Shown one piece after another: positions 1 through 8,000 of a DNA stretch of 11,259 nt (positions are counted from its first letter, which is position 1; every line of letters starts with the position of its first letter). The position numbers and the translations under genes were made by a program. A model generated the notes under the pieces. That model did not search any database. It had not been told where the DNA came from and saw nothing but the letters and a program-made list of their open reading frames with translations. The DNA is from JAWXCH01 sp034440595. Its GTDB lineage: Bacteria > Planctomycetota > Planctomycetia > Pirellulales > JALHPA01. The DNA lies in NCBI GenBank assembly GCA_034440595.1, contig JAWXCH010000288.1, positions 1 through 11,259 of the forward strand, in the 5' to 3' direction.

Positions 1-1
1 G

Positions 2-889
2 CTGCAAACGCAACATGGCCAGATGCAGATCGAGCCGGCAAAACAGGCGATTCTGAGTCAGCTCGTCACGAATGCCAAGATTCCGCATTCGATTGCGGAA
101 CTGAACGAACACACTTATGCAGCGATCACCATCGGGGAACTTGCGGACACGCTCGCTTTGGCTGAGACGATCTGCTCTCAGGTTACTGAGCATGCTGCCT
201 TCACGCTGGGAGCGACGGACCGCATTACGCTTAGCATCGGCCTGGCCTTCGCGCCTAATCAGACTGCTTCTGAATCCACGCATTCTGCCACCGCTTTACT
301 GGATCAGGCTGAGCACGCTTTGCGGCAGGCAATACAGTCAGGGGGCAATTCGATCGTTCAATTTGGCCAGTTCGCCGAAGAAGAGGCGGGCTGGGCCGAA
401 CTGGCGACGACCGGCAAACTGTTTGAATATACACTGGCTCGCGATATTATGGTCCCTAGTTCGCTAAGCTTGAACCATCGCGACACTATTGCTCAGGCCG
501 CCGAGCTATTTCAGCAAACGCAATTGCGTGCCTTGCCAGTTGTGGACGAAGAAGGAAAACTGGCGGGACTGTTGAGCGCCTCGGCCGTTCAGTCACAGCT
601 AGCCAAACCGAACGGGGGGAATTTGCCCGCCAATTCGGTGATGACAGTTGACGTGGTATCGTTCGACGAGCAAACGACGCTGACGGCACTGATAGATTAC
701 TTCACACAAGAATCGCCGCTAGTGATTGTGATCGTGAACAAGGGACGCCCAACGGGGCTGGTGACGCCGAGCAGTCTGGCCACCTTGTGCGAGCAGCTTA
801 CGACGGAAACATTTGCCGGAACACCCGAGCACTCTTCGCTTCTGGCCGGGCTGGTCGTGCCGAATCTGTGCGGCGTGGATGCAGAGTAG
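2..889 (+). CDS. Degenerate GGDEF domain-CBS pair signalling protein (5' end missing)
   Basis: The reading frame is open to the left edge, so the N-terminus is cut off; the first in-frame ATG at 23 is probably internal. Numbering from that ATG, residues 1-115 resemble the C-terminal half of a GGDEF (diguanylate cyclase) domain: an LSIG strand near 70-73, a 'LLDQAEHALRQA' helix at 92-103 and a 'SGGNSIVQF' end at 106-114. The catalytic GG(D/E)EF loop is replaced by L-N-E-H-T-Y (27-32), so cyclase activity is not expected. Residues about 139-260 form two CBS motifs (A-R-D-I-M-V-P and N-S-V-M-T-V-D entries, with L-P-V-V-D-E-E-G-K-L in the first). CBS pairs usually bind adenine nucleotides and regulate attached domains. 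Inference: a cytoplasmic nucleotide sensor or scaffold rather than an enzyme. A receiver or other sensory domain may lie upstream. It converges with the ATPase gene downstream; no operon partner is visible. Confidence 0.8.
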   Translation: MQTQHGQMQIEPAKQAILSQLVTNAKIPHSIAELNEHTYAAITIGELADTLALAETICSQVTEHAAFTLGATDRITLSIGLAFAPNQTASESTHSATALLDQAEHALRQAIQSGGNSIVQFGQFAEEEAGWAELATTGKLFEYTLARDIMVPSSLSLNHRDTIAQAAELFQQTQLRALPVVDEEGKLAGLLSASAVQSQLAKPNGGNLPANSVMTVDVVSFDEQTTLTALIDYFTQESPLVIVIVNKGRPTGLVTPSSLATLCEQLTTETFAGTPEHSSLLAGLVVPNLCGVDAE

Positions 890-936
890 TTGGAACAGCG
901 ATCCAATTCGCCCGTCTTGAATTTGCGCTCATTCAA

Positions 937-1125
937 TTCACCGCCGAGACCGCCGAGAGCGCGAAGGAAGCGCAGAGCTTGAAAACAACACCGCACTCTG
1001 ATTTGACTTTTATCTTGAGAATCCTGTCGATCCTTGTTCAATAAACAAAAGCAAGGACGAACGGGAGGAACTAGATGGAGGGCAAGCTTCTTCTCTACGT
1101 TCTGCTCCGCGTTCTCTGCGGTAAA
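937..1125. repeat. Imperfect inverted repeat flanking ~100 bp of intergenic DNA
   Basis: The gap between the two convergent genes (890-1162) contains a left arm at 937-981 and a right arm at 1083-1125 that are imperfect reverse complements. Both read TT-N-ACCGC-N-GAGA-N-CGC-N-GAG from the outside and end in an AAGCTTG- or AGCTTG-like inner edge. The left arm also holds a perfect 9-bp tandem duplication (CCGCCGAGA at 941-949 and 950-958). No coding potential is convincing here. It could be a small non-autonomous element, a pair of dispersed 'ACCGCNGAGA' intergenic repeats in opposite orientation, or a bidirectional transcription stop for the flanking convergent genes. I see no target-site duplication. 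Confidence 0.5.
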
Positions 1126-1162
1126 AGCTTAGGCATTCGCCTTCCTACGAGGTGATTTTCCT

Positions 1163-2860
1163 CTATCGAACTGGAAACGTCTCAGTCATATAAGTCTGCA
1201 CGACTGGAGCAGCGATCGGCAGAGCAGTGTTTTCTGCCGGTGTCGCAAGCGGCGGTGCTGGTGCTTTCGCCGGCACCTTCGGTAGAGCAGCAGCACCAGT
1301 TTCTCGCGGTGGAATCGCCTGTGTCATGTTGGTGGGAACTGCTGCTGAGTCGCCATTGGACGAAGCGGCAGACGGCACGAACTTTCGATTGGAAGGAACT
1401 GCTGACGGACTAGTCGATTGCTGACCGCTGGCTGGGTTGCTCGCCTGTGCCGTAGAAGCTTCCTGCTTCGGGGCAGCCGCTGGCGAATGTGCCACCGCCG
1501 GTACGGGTACGGCATTGGATGGGACCGCAGTACTGTCAGTGGCCACCCCATTGACCACTGTAAAGTAACTGGATACCACGCGGTCAAAGTACTGCGGCAG
1601 CATTTCGACACGAATGCCGTTGTAGTTGCAGTAGTTGCGGATTTGACTTAGCAAATCGCGCGGGTGGCACCGCCGCATAGCCCGGTTGTGGGGCCGATAA
1701 TGCGTATTCAGCAGCCACTCGACCACGGACGGCTCGAAGTCGCAGTGGAATTGATTTGCATAAGACTCAAACAGCCGCAAAAACTCCGCTGCATCGGGAT
1801 CCCCAATTTCGATCTTATAGGGAATCCGCCGCAAAAATGCTTCATCACACAGGTCGTTCGGTTCCAGATTCGTGGAAAAGATAATCAACTGCTCAAACGG
1901 AATTTGGATCTTCTTGCCAGTGGATAACGTAAGAAAATCGATCCGATTCTCCAGTGGCACAATCCAGCGGTTCAGTAGCTCCAACGGCTCAATCCGCTGC
2001 CGGCCAAAGTCATCGATCAACAAACAGCCGCAATTACTCTTCATCTGGATCGGAGCTTCGCTGACATTGGTGTGCGGGTCATGCCGGATTTCCAGATTGT
2101 CTAGCGTTAGTTCACCACCGACGATCACGGTCGGGCGGCGAATTCGCACCCAGCGTTGATCGTGGTCGGCGGACTTCATCAGCGACCCTTTGGCGTCTTC
2201 GACCGGTTCGTGGTAGGCGGCATCAAAGACTTTGATCAACTGGCCATCCTCGACCACCGTTCGTGGCACAAAAATATTCTGGCCGAAGCAGGAAGTGATC
2301 CGCCGTGCCAGGGTTGTCTTACCATTGCCCGGTTCGCCGTACAGAAACAGTCCGGCTCCCGAATTGACCGCTGGGCCTAACGAATCGAACAACTCTTCAT
2401 TGATCGAAATATCAGCAAAGGCATGCTCGAGCTGGTTCCGTTTCGGACTTTCGGCGCGGATGCTTTGTGCATCGACGGAGAGCACATACTCGGTGAGCGT
2501 GACCGGTGCCGGGCCGACGTACCCGCACGATTTCATCGCCGATTGTGCGCGATTGCGGCCCTGTTCGGTCAGGTTGTAGACGTAATCGCCTAGCTGGGCC
2601 GAACCGGTATGCACCAGCAATTGGCGGCTGCGGAGCGTGCGAAAAGTATCCTCCAGAATCATGAACGGCAGGCAGAGGTGCCGGGCAATTTCTCGCCCGC
2701 TGGCACTACCGATGGCCAGGACGTACTTGAATAGCAGGTCCTCGATCAACGTGGCGGTCAGGCCTGTCTCTTCAATGGAATGTGGCTCAGCCGGGCGAAA
2801 CGTTTCATCCGACATCAGGTCCGACAGCAACATCTCGTGGAGGGAATTTTCGGCGGCCAT
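1163..2860 (-). CDS. AAA+ ATPase with N-terminal winged-helix-like region and Pro/Ala-rich tail
   Basis: A 565-residue cytoplasmic protein. Residues about 38-105 look like a winged-helix module ('SGREIARHLCLP' helix, then 'GDYVYNLTEQGRNRA'). The AAA+ core covers about 140-435: Walker A GEPGNGKT (175-182), Walker B C-L-L-I-D-D-F-G (279-286), sensor 1 IIFSTN (326-331), a probable arginine finger F-L-R-R-I (342-346) and a sensor-2-like H-P-R-D-L-L (399-404). All key catalytic residues are present, so ATP hydrolysis is expected. Residues 440-565 are a low-complexity tail rich in Pro, Ala, Ser and Thr with no recognisable domain. There is no signal peptide or membrane segment. The ATG at 2860 is chosen because a candidate promoter lies just upstream and the N-terminus reads naturally; there is no Shine-Dalgarno. 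The family resembles the uncharacterised 'predicted ATPase' proteins of planctomycetes. The client or target is unknown, and neighbours give no help because the gene stands alone. Confidence 0.85.
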   Translation of the reverse strand: MAAENSLHEMLLSDLMSDETFRPAEPHSIEETGLTATLIEDLLFKYVLAIGSASGREIARHLCLPFMILEDTFRTLRSRQLLVHTGSAQLGDYVYNLTEQGRNRAQSAMKSCGYVGPAPVTLTEYVLSVDAQSIRAESPKRNQLEHAFADISINEELFDSLGPAVNSGAGLFLYGEPGNGKTTLARRITSCFGQNIFVPRTVVEDGQLIKVFDAAYHEPVEDAKGSLMKSADHDQRWVRIRRPTVIVGGELTLDNLEIRHDPHTNVSEAPIQMKSNCGCLLIDDFGRQRIEPLELLNRWIVPLENRIDFLTLSTGKKIQIPFEQLIIFSTNLEPNDLCDEAFLRRIPYKIEIGDPDAAEFLRLFESYANQFHCDFEPSVVEWLLNTHYRPHNRAMRRCHPRDLLSQIRNYCNYNGIRVEMLPQYFDRVVSSYFTVVNGVATDSTAVPSNAVPVPAVAHSPAAAPKQEASTAQASNPASGQQSTSPSAVPSNRKFVPSAASSNGDSAAVPTNMTQAIPPRETGAAALPKVPAKAPAPPLATPAENTALPIAAPVVQTYMTETFPVR

Positions 2861-2888
2861 GGGTGTACTTTTTGTAGAGACTCTGGGA

Positions 2889-2917
2889 GAGATAGTGGCG
2901 CATGCGCAACCTGTAAA
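2889..2917 (-). promoter_or_regulatory. Candidate promoter of the AAA+ ATPase gene with palindrome in the spacer
   Basis: Reading on the minus strand, TTTACA (2917-2912; 5 of 6 to the -35 consensus) is followed after exactly 17 bp by TATCTC (2894-2889), a weak -10. The spacer contains the perfect 10-bp palindrome GCGCATGCGC (2898-2907), well placed to act as an operator. The predicted leader to the ATG at 2860 is about 25 bases. Position and spacing are good, but the -10 matches only 3 of 6 bases. Confidence 0.35.
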
Positions 2918-3021
2918 AAGGTAGCTTATTTCACCGCTTCAGGAGGGGAGCGGGCTGTTGAAACCGGCGGTACGAAAAGAATGAATGTCGCGAAGAATCC
3001 GGCTGCAAGCTCGCAGGAAGG

Positions 3022-3263
3022 CGCACTTTCACGGAGTGAAAGGCGACTGATTGTTGCCTTTCGCTCCGCGAAAGAGCACTTGCCCCGCCACAAGACATCG
3101 CGCCGCAAAATATCATCCCGCAACCAATCGCACTTTCACGGAGTGAAAGGCGACTGATTGTTGCCTTTCGCTCCGCGAAAGAGCACTTGCCCCACCGCAA
3201 GACATCTCGCTCCAACATATCATCCCGCAATGAAGCGCACTTTCACGGAGTGAAAGGCGACTG
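3022..3263. repeat. 107-bp tandem repeat (2.3 copies) made of paired hairpins
   Basis: Units start at 3022, 3129 and 3236, an exact 107-bp period; the third copy stops after 28 bp (3263), followed by a degenerate echo (CGGAGCGGAATGCGACT, 3266-3282). Each full unit holds two 7-bp-stem, 3-base-loop hairpins: CTTTCAC-GGA-GTGAAAG (3026-3042) and CTTTCGC-TCC-GCGAAAG (3058-3074). The two hairpins are also reverse complements of each other over about 22 bp with 3 mismatches, so a larger cruciform is possible. The first half of the unit is identical between copies; the linker has diverged slightly. This is BIME/REP-like architecture. It lies just downstream of the cation transporter gene, where it may act as a transcription or mRNA-decay barrier. 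Confidence 0.85.
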
Positions 3264-3282
3264 TTCGGAGCGGAATGCGACT

Positions 3283-4176
3283 CTAGACACAGGTCGTAGA
3301 ACCTTCGGTTTCGATCTGGATCGTGATATTGTCGATCTCAAACAGATCATGCAGTGCGTGGCTGACATCCTCCAGTACCTGCTGACCATTTTGTTGCTGA
3401 GCGATTTTGACGTGCGCACACAAGGCGACCATGCCGGTCGTGATTGTCCAGATGTGCAGTTTGTGGACTTCGAGCACGCCCGGCAGTTGCAGCATGGCCT
3501 CGCGGACTTTTTCGGTATCCAGATGATCGGGCGTGCTTTCCATTAGCACGCTGACTGCTTCGCGTAAAAGATTCACGGACGAGTAGATCACCAGCAGGCC
3601 GATCAAGACCGACATCACTGGGTCGGCCCAGCGCCAATCAAAAGCCCAAATGAATACTCCGGCTAGGATTGCTCCGACACTCCCTAACGCGTCGGTCATC
3701 ACATGCAGCCAGGCTCCTCGAACGTTCAAGTTTCCGGTGCGACCACTCTCCAGGACCCAAAGAGCAACCAGGTTGACCAGCAGTCCCCCAGTGGCGACCA
3801 CCATCAGCAGTCCACCCATCACCTCGGGAGGAGAGTGCAGCCGCTCGTAGGCTTTCCAAAAAATGACCAGCGCGATGGCAACCAATGTGGTTCCATTCAC
3901 GAGTGCCGCCATGATTTCCGCGCGATGATAGCCAAATGTTCGCCGCGGATCGGCCGGTCGCCGAGCAATGGTAATGGCAAACAGGCTCAATCCTAGTGCG
4001 GCCGCGTCAGAGAGCATGTGGCCAGCATCGGCCAACAGCGCCAGCGAATTGGAAAAGTAGGCACCAACCACCTCAGCCACAAGATAGCCGGCGATCAGGA
4101 CCAGCGTGATCCACAGGCGCTTGCGATCCCCATCGCGCTGGATCGAATGGCTATGAGAGTGTGAATCGACATGCAT
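3283..4176 (-). CDS. Cation diffusion facilitator (CzcD/ZitB-type zinc efflux protein)
   Basis: A 297-residue inner-membrane metal/proton antiporter, full length for the family. Six membrane segments are visible, at about 22-40, 45-70, 85-108, 118-142, 158-178 and 185-202. The metal site is intact: A-D-A-G-H-M-L-S-D in TM2 (H53, D57) and H-V-M-T-D in TM5 (H158, D162). This HxxxD/HxxxD pattern is typical of zinc/cobalt/cadmium CDFs. F-G-Y-H-R-A-E (81-87) is a family signature. The C-terminal cytoplasmic domain includes V-H-K-L-H-I-W (237-243) and C-A-H-V (253-256), consistent with a regulatory metal-binding fold. The extreme N-terminus is His-rich (H2, H6, H8, H10). Substrate choice of Zn rather than Co or Cd is inferred from the motif. 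The gene is divergent from the large redox gene; no metalloregulator gene is adjacent. The ATG at 4176 lacks a clear Shine-Dalgarno. Confidence 0.93.
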   Translation of the reverse strand: MHVDSHSHSHSIQRDGDRKRLWITLVLIAGYLVAEVVGAYFSNSLALLADAGHMLSDAAALGLSLFAITIARRPADPRRTFGYHRAEIMAALVNGTTLVAIALVIFWKAYERLHSPPEVMGGLLMVVATGGLLVNLVALWVLESGRTGNLNVRGAWLHVMTDALGSVGAILAGVFIWAFDWRWADPVMSVLIGLLVIYSSVNLLREAVSVLMESTPDHLDTEKVREAMLQLPGVLEVHKLHIWTITTGMVALCAHVKIAQQQNGQQVLEDVSHALHDLFEIDNITIQIETEGSTTCV

Positions 4177-4316
4177 ATGCTAAATCCAATGGGCTGGCAT
4201 TGTTACGTTCGACGCGGTCGGAGTGTTCAGGTCACCCGTAAATAATGTGCAATCCACTGGACAAACGCCAAATTCCTGGAAATTGGCCCTGTTTCAACCG
4301 TTTTCGTCTGCCAGGG

Positions 4317-4346
4317 TTTACATCGCATTAAAGCTCCGCCTAAATT
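4317..4346 (+). promoter_or_regulatory. Candidate promoter for the large secreted redox gene
   Basis: TTTACA (4317-4322) is followed after 18 bp by TAAATT (4341-4346), giving 5 of 6 and 4 of 6 matches to the housekeeping hexamers. It would give a leader of roughly 165 bases to the ATG at 4521, or 240 to the ATG at 4596. The rest of the divergent intergenic region (4177-4520) shows no gene. A direct repeat AGTACTT occurs at 4450-4456 and 4463-4469, of unknown meaning. I found no convincing promoter for the cation transporter on the other strand. Confidence 0.3.
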
Positions 4347-4520
4347 AGAATAGGACACAGCCTGCCCGCTGCCTGTCATGCCCCAAAGCAGCAACCATTC
4401 TCACGCTTTAATCGTTCGCCATTTCCGCCTTTCGGTGCCGCCGCTGCGTAGTACTTCTTAGCAGTACTTTTGAGCAGTGTGTCTGAATAGCGGCCTGACC
4501 ATTCCATAGGTTGATCAAAT

Positions 4521-5051
4521 ATGCAAGCAGTTTCACCGTCGCAGCCAAAGAATAGCGCCAACCGCTACAGAACACGTTGTATCGGTCGATCGCGAATGCG
4601 GCAATCCATGCTGATATTCGGATTGTTCATTGGCTATTGCCTGGCATCGATCAGTTCGGCTCACGCTGCCAATTTGGAGCTCAAGCCTCACGACCACATC
4701 ACCATCATTGGCAACACGCTGGCCGACCGGATGCAACACTCGGGCTGGGTCGAAGCCCGACTCCAACTCCGCTTTCCGAAGCATGAACTGGTCATCCGAA
4801 ACATTGGTTATGCGGGAGACGAGATTCCATTAGCCAAGCGGCTCCGTTCGCAGGATTTCGGCAGCCCCGATCAGTGGCTTACTAAGCTCAAGACCGACGT
4901 TGTCTTTGCGTTCTTTGGCTACAACGAATCGTTTGCCGGAGAAGCGGGCCTGCGCAGTTCAAGAAGGACCTGCGCGACTTCATTCAGCACACGTTGCGTC
5001 AAAAGTACAACGGCAAGTCTGCACCTCGATTGGTGCTGTTTTCACCGATAG
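4521..5051 (+). CDS. N-terminal part of frameshifted SGNH/PVC-dehydrogenase protein
   Basis: Residues 30-49 form a signal-peptide hydrophobic core ending in S-A-H-A, with cleavage likely before A50. The true start may be the ATG at 4596 (M26), which gives a compact 24-residue signal peptide; neither start has a strong Shine-Dalgarno. Residues 55-144 are the first half of an SGNH/GDSL-hydrolase-like domain: block I is I-I-G-N-T-L-A (62-68) instead of G-D-S, block II is G-Y-A-G-D (96-100) and block III is F-G-Y-N (132-135). After L144 (codon 4950-4952) the frame drifts into unrelated, Arg/Ser/Cys-rich sequence and stops at 5051. The matching continuation lies in the frame of the next feature, beginning with A-Q-F-K-K-D-L at 4952. 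I therefore treat 4953-5051 in this frame as out-of-frame readthrough, not real protein. Confidence 0.75.
   Translation: MQAVSPSQPKNSANRYRTRCIGRSRMRQSMLIFGLFIGYCLASISSAHAANLELKPHDHITIIGNTLADRMQHSGWVEARLQLRFPKHELVIRNIGYAGDEIPLAKRLRSQDFGSPDQWLTKLKTDVVFAFFGYNESFAGEAGLRSSRRTCATSFSTRCVKSTTASLHLDWCCFHR
4945..4960 (+). other. Apparent single-base deletion (frameshift) in the large gene
   Basis: Reading G-L from GGC-CTG (4947-4952) and then A-Q-F-K-K-D-L-R-D-F-I-Q from GCG at 4952 requires base 4952 to be used twice, which equals one missing G in an original CTG-GCG. No classical X-XXY-YYZ slippery heptamer is present, so programmed -1 shifting is unlikely. Either the assembly lacks one base or the gene carries a recent frameshift. 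The 1,500 codons downstream remain open and well conserved in motif content, which argues for error or a very recent mutation. Confidence 0.75.
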
Positions 5052-8000
5052 CGAATGAAAACCTGCACGATCGCAATCTGCCCGATGGATCGGCCAATAA
5101 TGCACGGCTGAAGCTGTATACGGCCGCTATGGCCGAAGTGGCAGCCGAGCAGAATATCCCTTTCATCGACTTGTTCAAGTTTAAACCTGATGGTGGTATG
5201 AGGACGTCTCTCGATCCTCACCTCACCATCAACGGCGTGCATCTTACTGAACTCGGTTACGAAAAGCTGGCCGCATACATTGATTATAAATTGCGGCATG
5301 CCACGGGGCGTTCGAACGATGTGCAGCGTCTGGATGATAAGCAGTTAGAATCTGTCCGTGAGGCGGTCAAGCAGAAAAACTTTTACTGGTTCCACCGCTA
5401 TCGTGTCACCGACGGTTTCTCCACTTACGGTGGTCGCGCCGATTTGAAATTTACAAACGGCCAAACCAACCGCGAAGTTCTCCAGAGAGAACTGGAAGTT
5501 CTGGATGCGATGACCGCGCAGCGCGATCGCGCGATCTGGGCTGCCGCAGCGGGAGACACCACCCATCAAACTGCCAAAGACAAGGAAGTTCCACCATTCA
5601 TCCCCGTCATCACCAACAAGCCCGGTAAGCTGCCGGGGGGCAAGCATCTGATCCTCAAGCCCGATGACGAAGCCATCAGCCGGATGACGGTGGCCAAGAA
5701 TATGAAGGTGAACTTATTCGCCTCCGAGGTTGAATTCCCCGAGCTGGTTAACCCGGTGCAGATGTCGTTCGATTCGCGCGGGCGGTTGTGGGTGGCCGCC
5801 TGGCGAACGTATCCGCACTGGAAGCCGGGCGAGAAAATGGACGACAAGTTGCTCATTCTGGAAGACACTAACGGGGACGGCAAAGCGGACAAATGCACGA
5901 CGTTTGCCGATGATTTGCACTGCCCAACTGGGTTTGAGTTCTGGAACGGCGGAGTGATTGTCGGCATGCAACCGGATGTTGTGTTTCTGAAGGACACCAA
6001 CGGCGACGACAAGGCCGATTCTCGCGAAACGATTCTGAACGGCATCGACTCAGCCGACACGCACCATGCGGCCAATAGTTTTGTGCTCGATCCAGGGGGA
6101 GCACTCTACTTCCAGGAAGGAACTTTTCATCACACGCAGTTTGAGACTCCGTACGGGCCAACGGTCCGGAATGCCAACGCCGGCGTGTATCGCTACGATC
6201 CGCGGACGATGAAGCCGGAAGTCTATGTGACGTACCCGTTTGCCAACCCGCACGGGCACGTTTTTGACCGCTGGGGGCAGGATGTTGTGATCGACGGAAC
6301 GGGCGCCGTGCCGTACCACGGCGCGCTCTTTTCCGGGTACCTGCCGTTTCCACTGAAGCACAGCCGCGCGCCGCAAGTTTATAAGCAGCGGACGCGCCCC
6401 TGCCCTGCGGCAGAGATTCTCTCCAGCACGCATTTTCCGGAGGCGAATCAGGGGAACTTGCTGGTGGCCAACGTCATCGGGTTTCAAGGCATCTTGCAGT
6501 ACAAAATGAAGGACGACGGTGCCAGCTTTTCGGCTGACGAAATGGAACCGATCGTTTCGTCTACTGATCCGAATTTTCGACCTGCCGACATTGAGATGGG
6601 GGCCGACGGTGCCATTTACTTCACTGATTGGCACAACCCGATCATCGGCCACATGCAACACAATCTTCGCGATCCTAGCCGCGCACGCGAATACGGGCGT
6701 GTGTACCGCGTGACCTATGAAGGTCGCGAATTGTCGAAGCCAGCAAAGATTGCGGGGCAGCCGATTCCAGAGCTGTTGGACCTGCTAAAACATCCGGAAG
6801 ATCGTGTCCGTTATCGTGCCAGGATCGAACTCAGCGGTCGCCCTACTTCGGAAGTGATCTCCGCCACAAACAAGTGGTTAGTATCGCTGGATCCAAAACA
6901 CTCTGACTACGAAAATCAGGTCTTACAGGCGCTCTGGATGCATCAGCATCACAATGAGATCAACCTGCCGCTATTGGAGCGCGTGCTTAGCTCCAGCGAT
7001 TTCCGTTCTCGCGCTGCGGCGGCACGAGTGCTGTGCTACTGGCGGGACTCGGTCCCGAACTCATTGGATATTTTCAAGCGCCTGGCTATGGATAGTCACC
7101 CGCGCGTGCGTTTAGAAGCCATTCGCGCCGCTAGTTACTACCAAATCCCGGAGGCGATTGAGGTTTCGTTGATCGCGGCCGAACTGCCCAGCGACAAGTA
7201 TCTGGATTATGTGCGTGGTGAAACATTCACTGCGCTCGATCCATTGGTCAAACAGCGCTTGGCGGAAGGGCGCGATATTGAATTTACCACCGATGCCGGT
7301 CGACGGTTCTTGCTACAGCAGGTCAGCACTGAGGATCTGCTCAAGCGTCCGCGGAGTAAGGTCATTTACAACGAACTGCTCAATCGGCCCGGCATCCGCG
7401 ATACTGATCGGCGCGAGGCTATCATGGGTCTGGCGCATCTAGAGAAGAAATCAGAAGTGGAAGTAATCATGCAGGCCATCCGATCGCTGGACAGTCGACC
7501 GGACAATCCGGACGAGAGCGTGGTCTACGATTTGATCCGACAATTGACGTCCCGTTCGGCAACCGAGCTGGCCACGGCTCGTGCTGAACTTCAGAAGCTG
7601 GCACTTTCGGCCAAGAAGCCCGTGTTTCGTCAGATTGGGTTGGCGACGCTGGTTGCTGTGGATGGAAACGCCGATCAGGTCTGGAAGCTGGCACAAACAT
7701 CGCAGGCTTCGCTGCTCGACATGCTCAGTGCGGTATCGATCATTTCGGATGCCGGAGCTAAAGCTCAACTGTACTCAGAGATTGAACCGCTATTGCAGGG
7801 ATTGCCCAGGACGATTTCCAATCAAACTCAAAGTGGTACCATCCCCGGCAGATTAGTGCAGATATCGCTTGGCCGCGGCCAAACGCTGACGCTCGCAGAA
7901 GTGGAAGTCTACAGCCGTGGAAAGAACGTCGCCCGGTCGGGCAAAGCGAAGCAAAAGTCGACCGCCTTTGGCGGAGACGCCTCGCGTGGAATCGATGGCA

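Noticed and set aside
2926..3230. Open frames on both strands across the 107-bp repeats, giving 'FAERKATISRLSLRESA'-like peptides
   Set aside because: They are translations of the hairpin repeat itself; such peptides recur wherever the repeat occurs and have no independent start or fold.
3022..3263. CRISPR array
   Set aside because: The period is 107 bp, the repeats are adjacent units with similar linkers rather than short repeats with unique spacers, and no cas gene is present.
4376..4561. 61-residue minus-strand frame upstream of the large gene
   Set aside because: It overlaps the start of the large gene, has no motifs or ribosome site, and looks like chance in the divergent intergenic region.
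4950..4956. Programmed -1 ribosomal frameshift site
   Set aside because: The local sequence is not an X-XXY-YYZ slippery heptamer and I see no strong downstream pseudoknot, so missing base or mutation is more likely.
4953..5051. Arg/Ser/Cys-rich C-terminal end of the first fragment of the large gene
   Set aside because: It is out-of-frame reading after the frameshift; the SGNH homology continues in the other frame.
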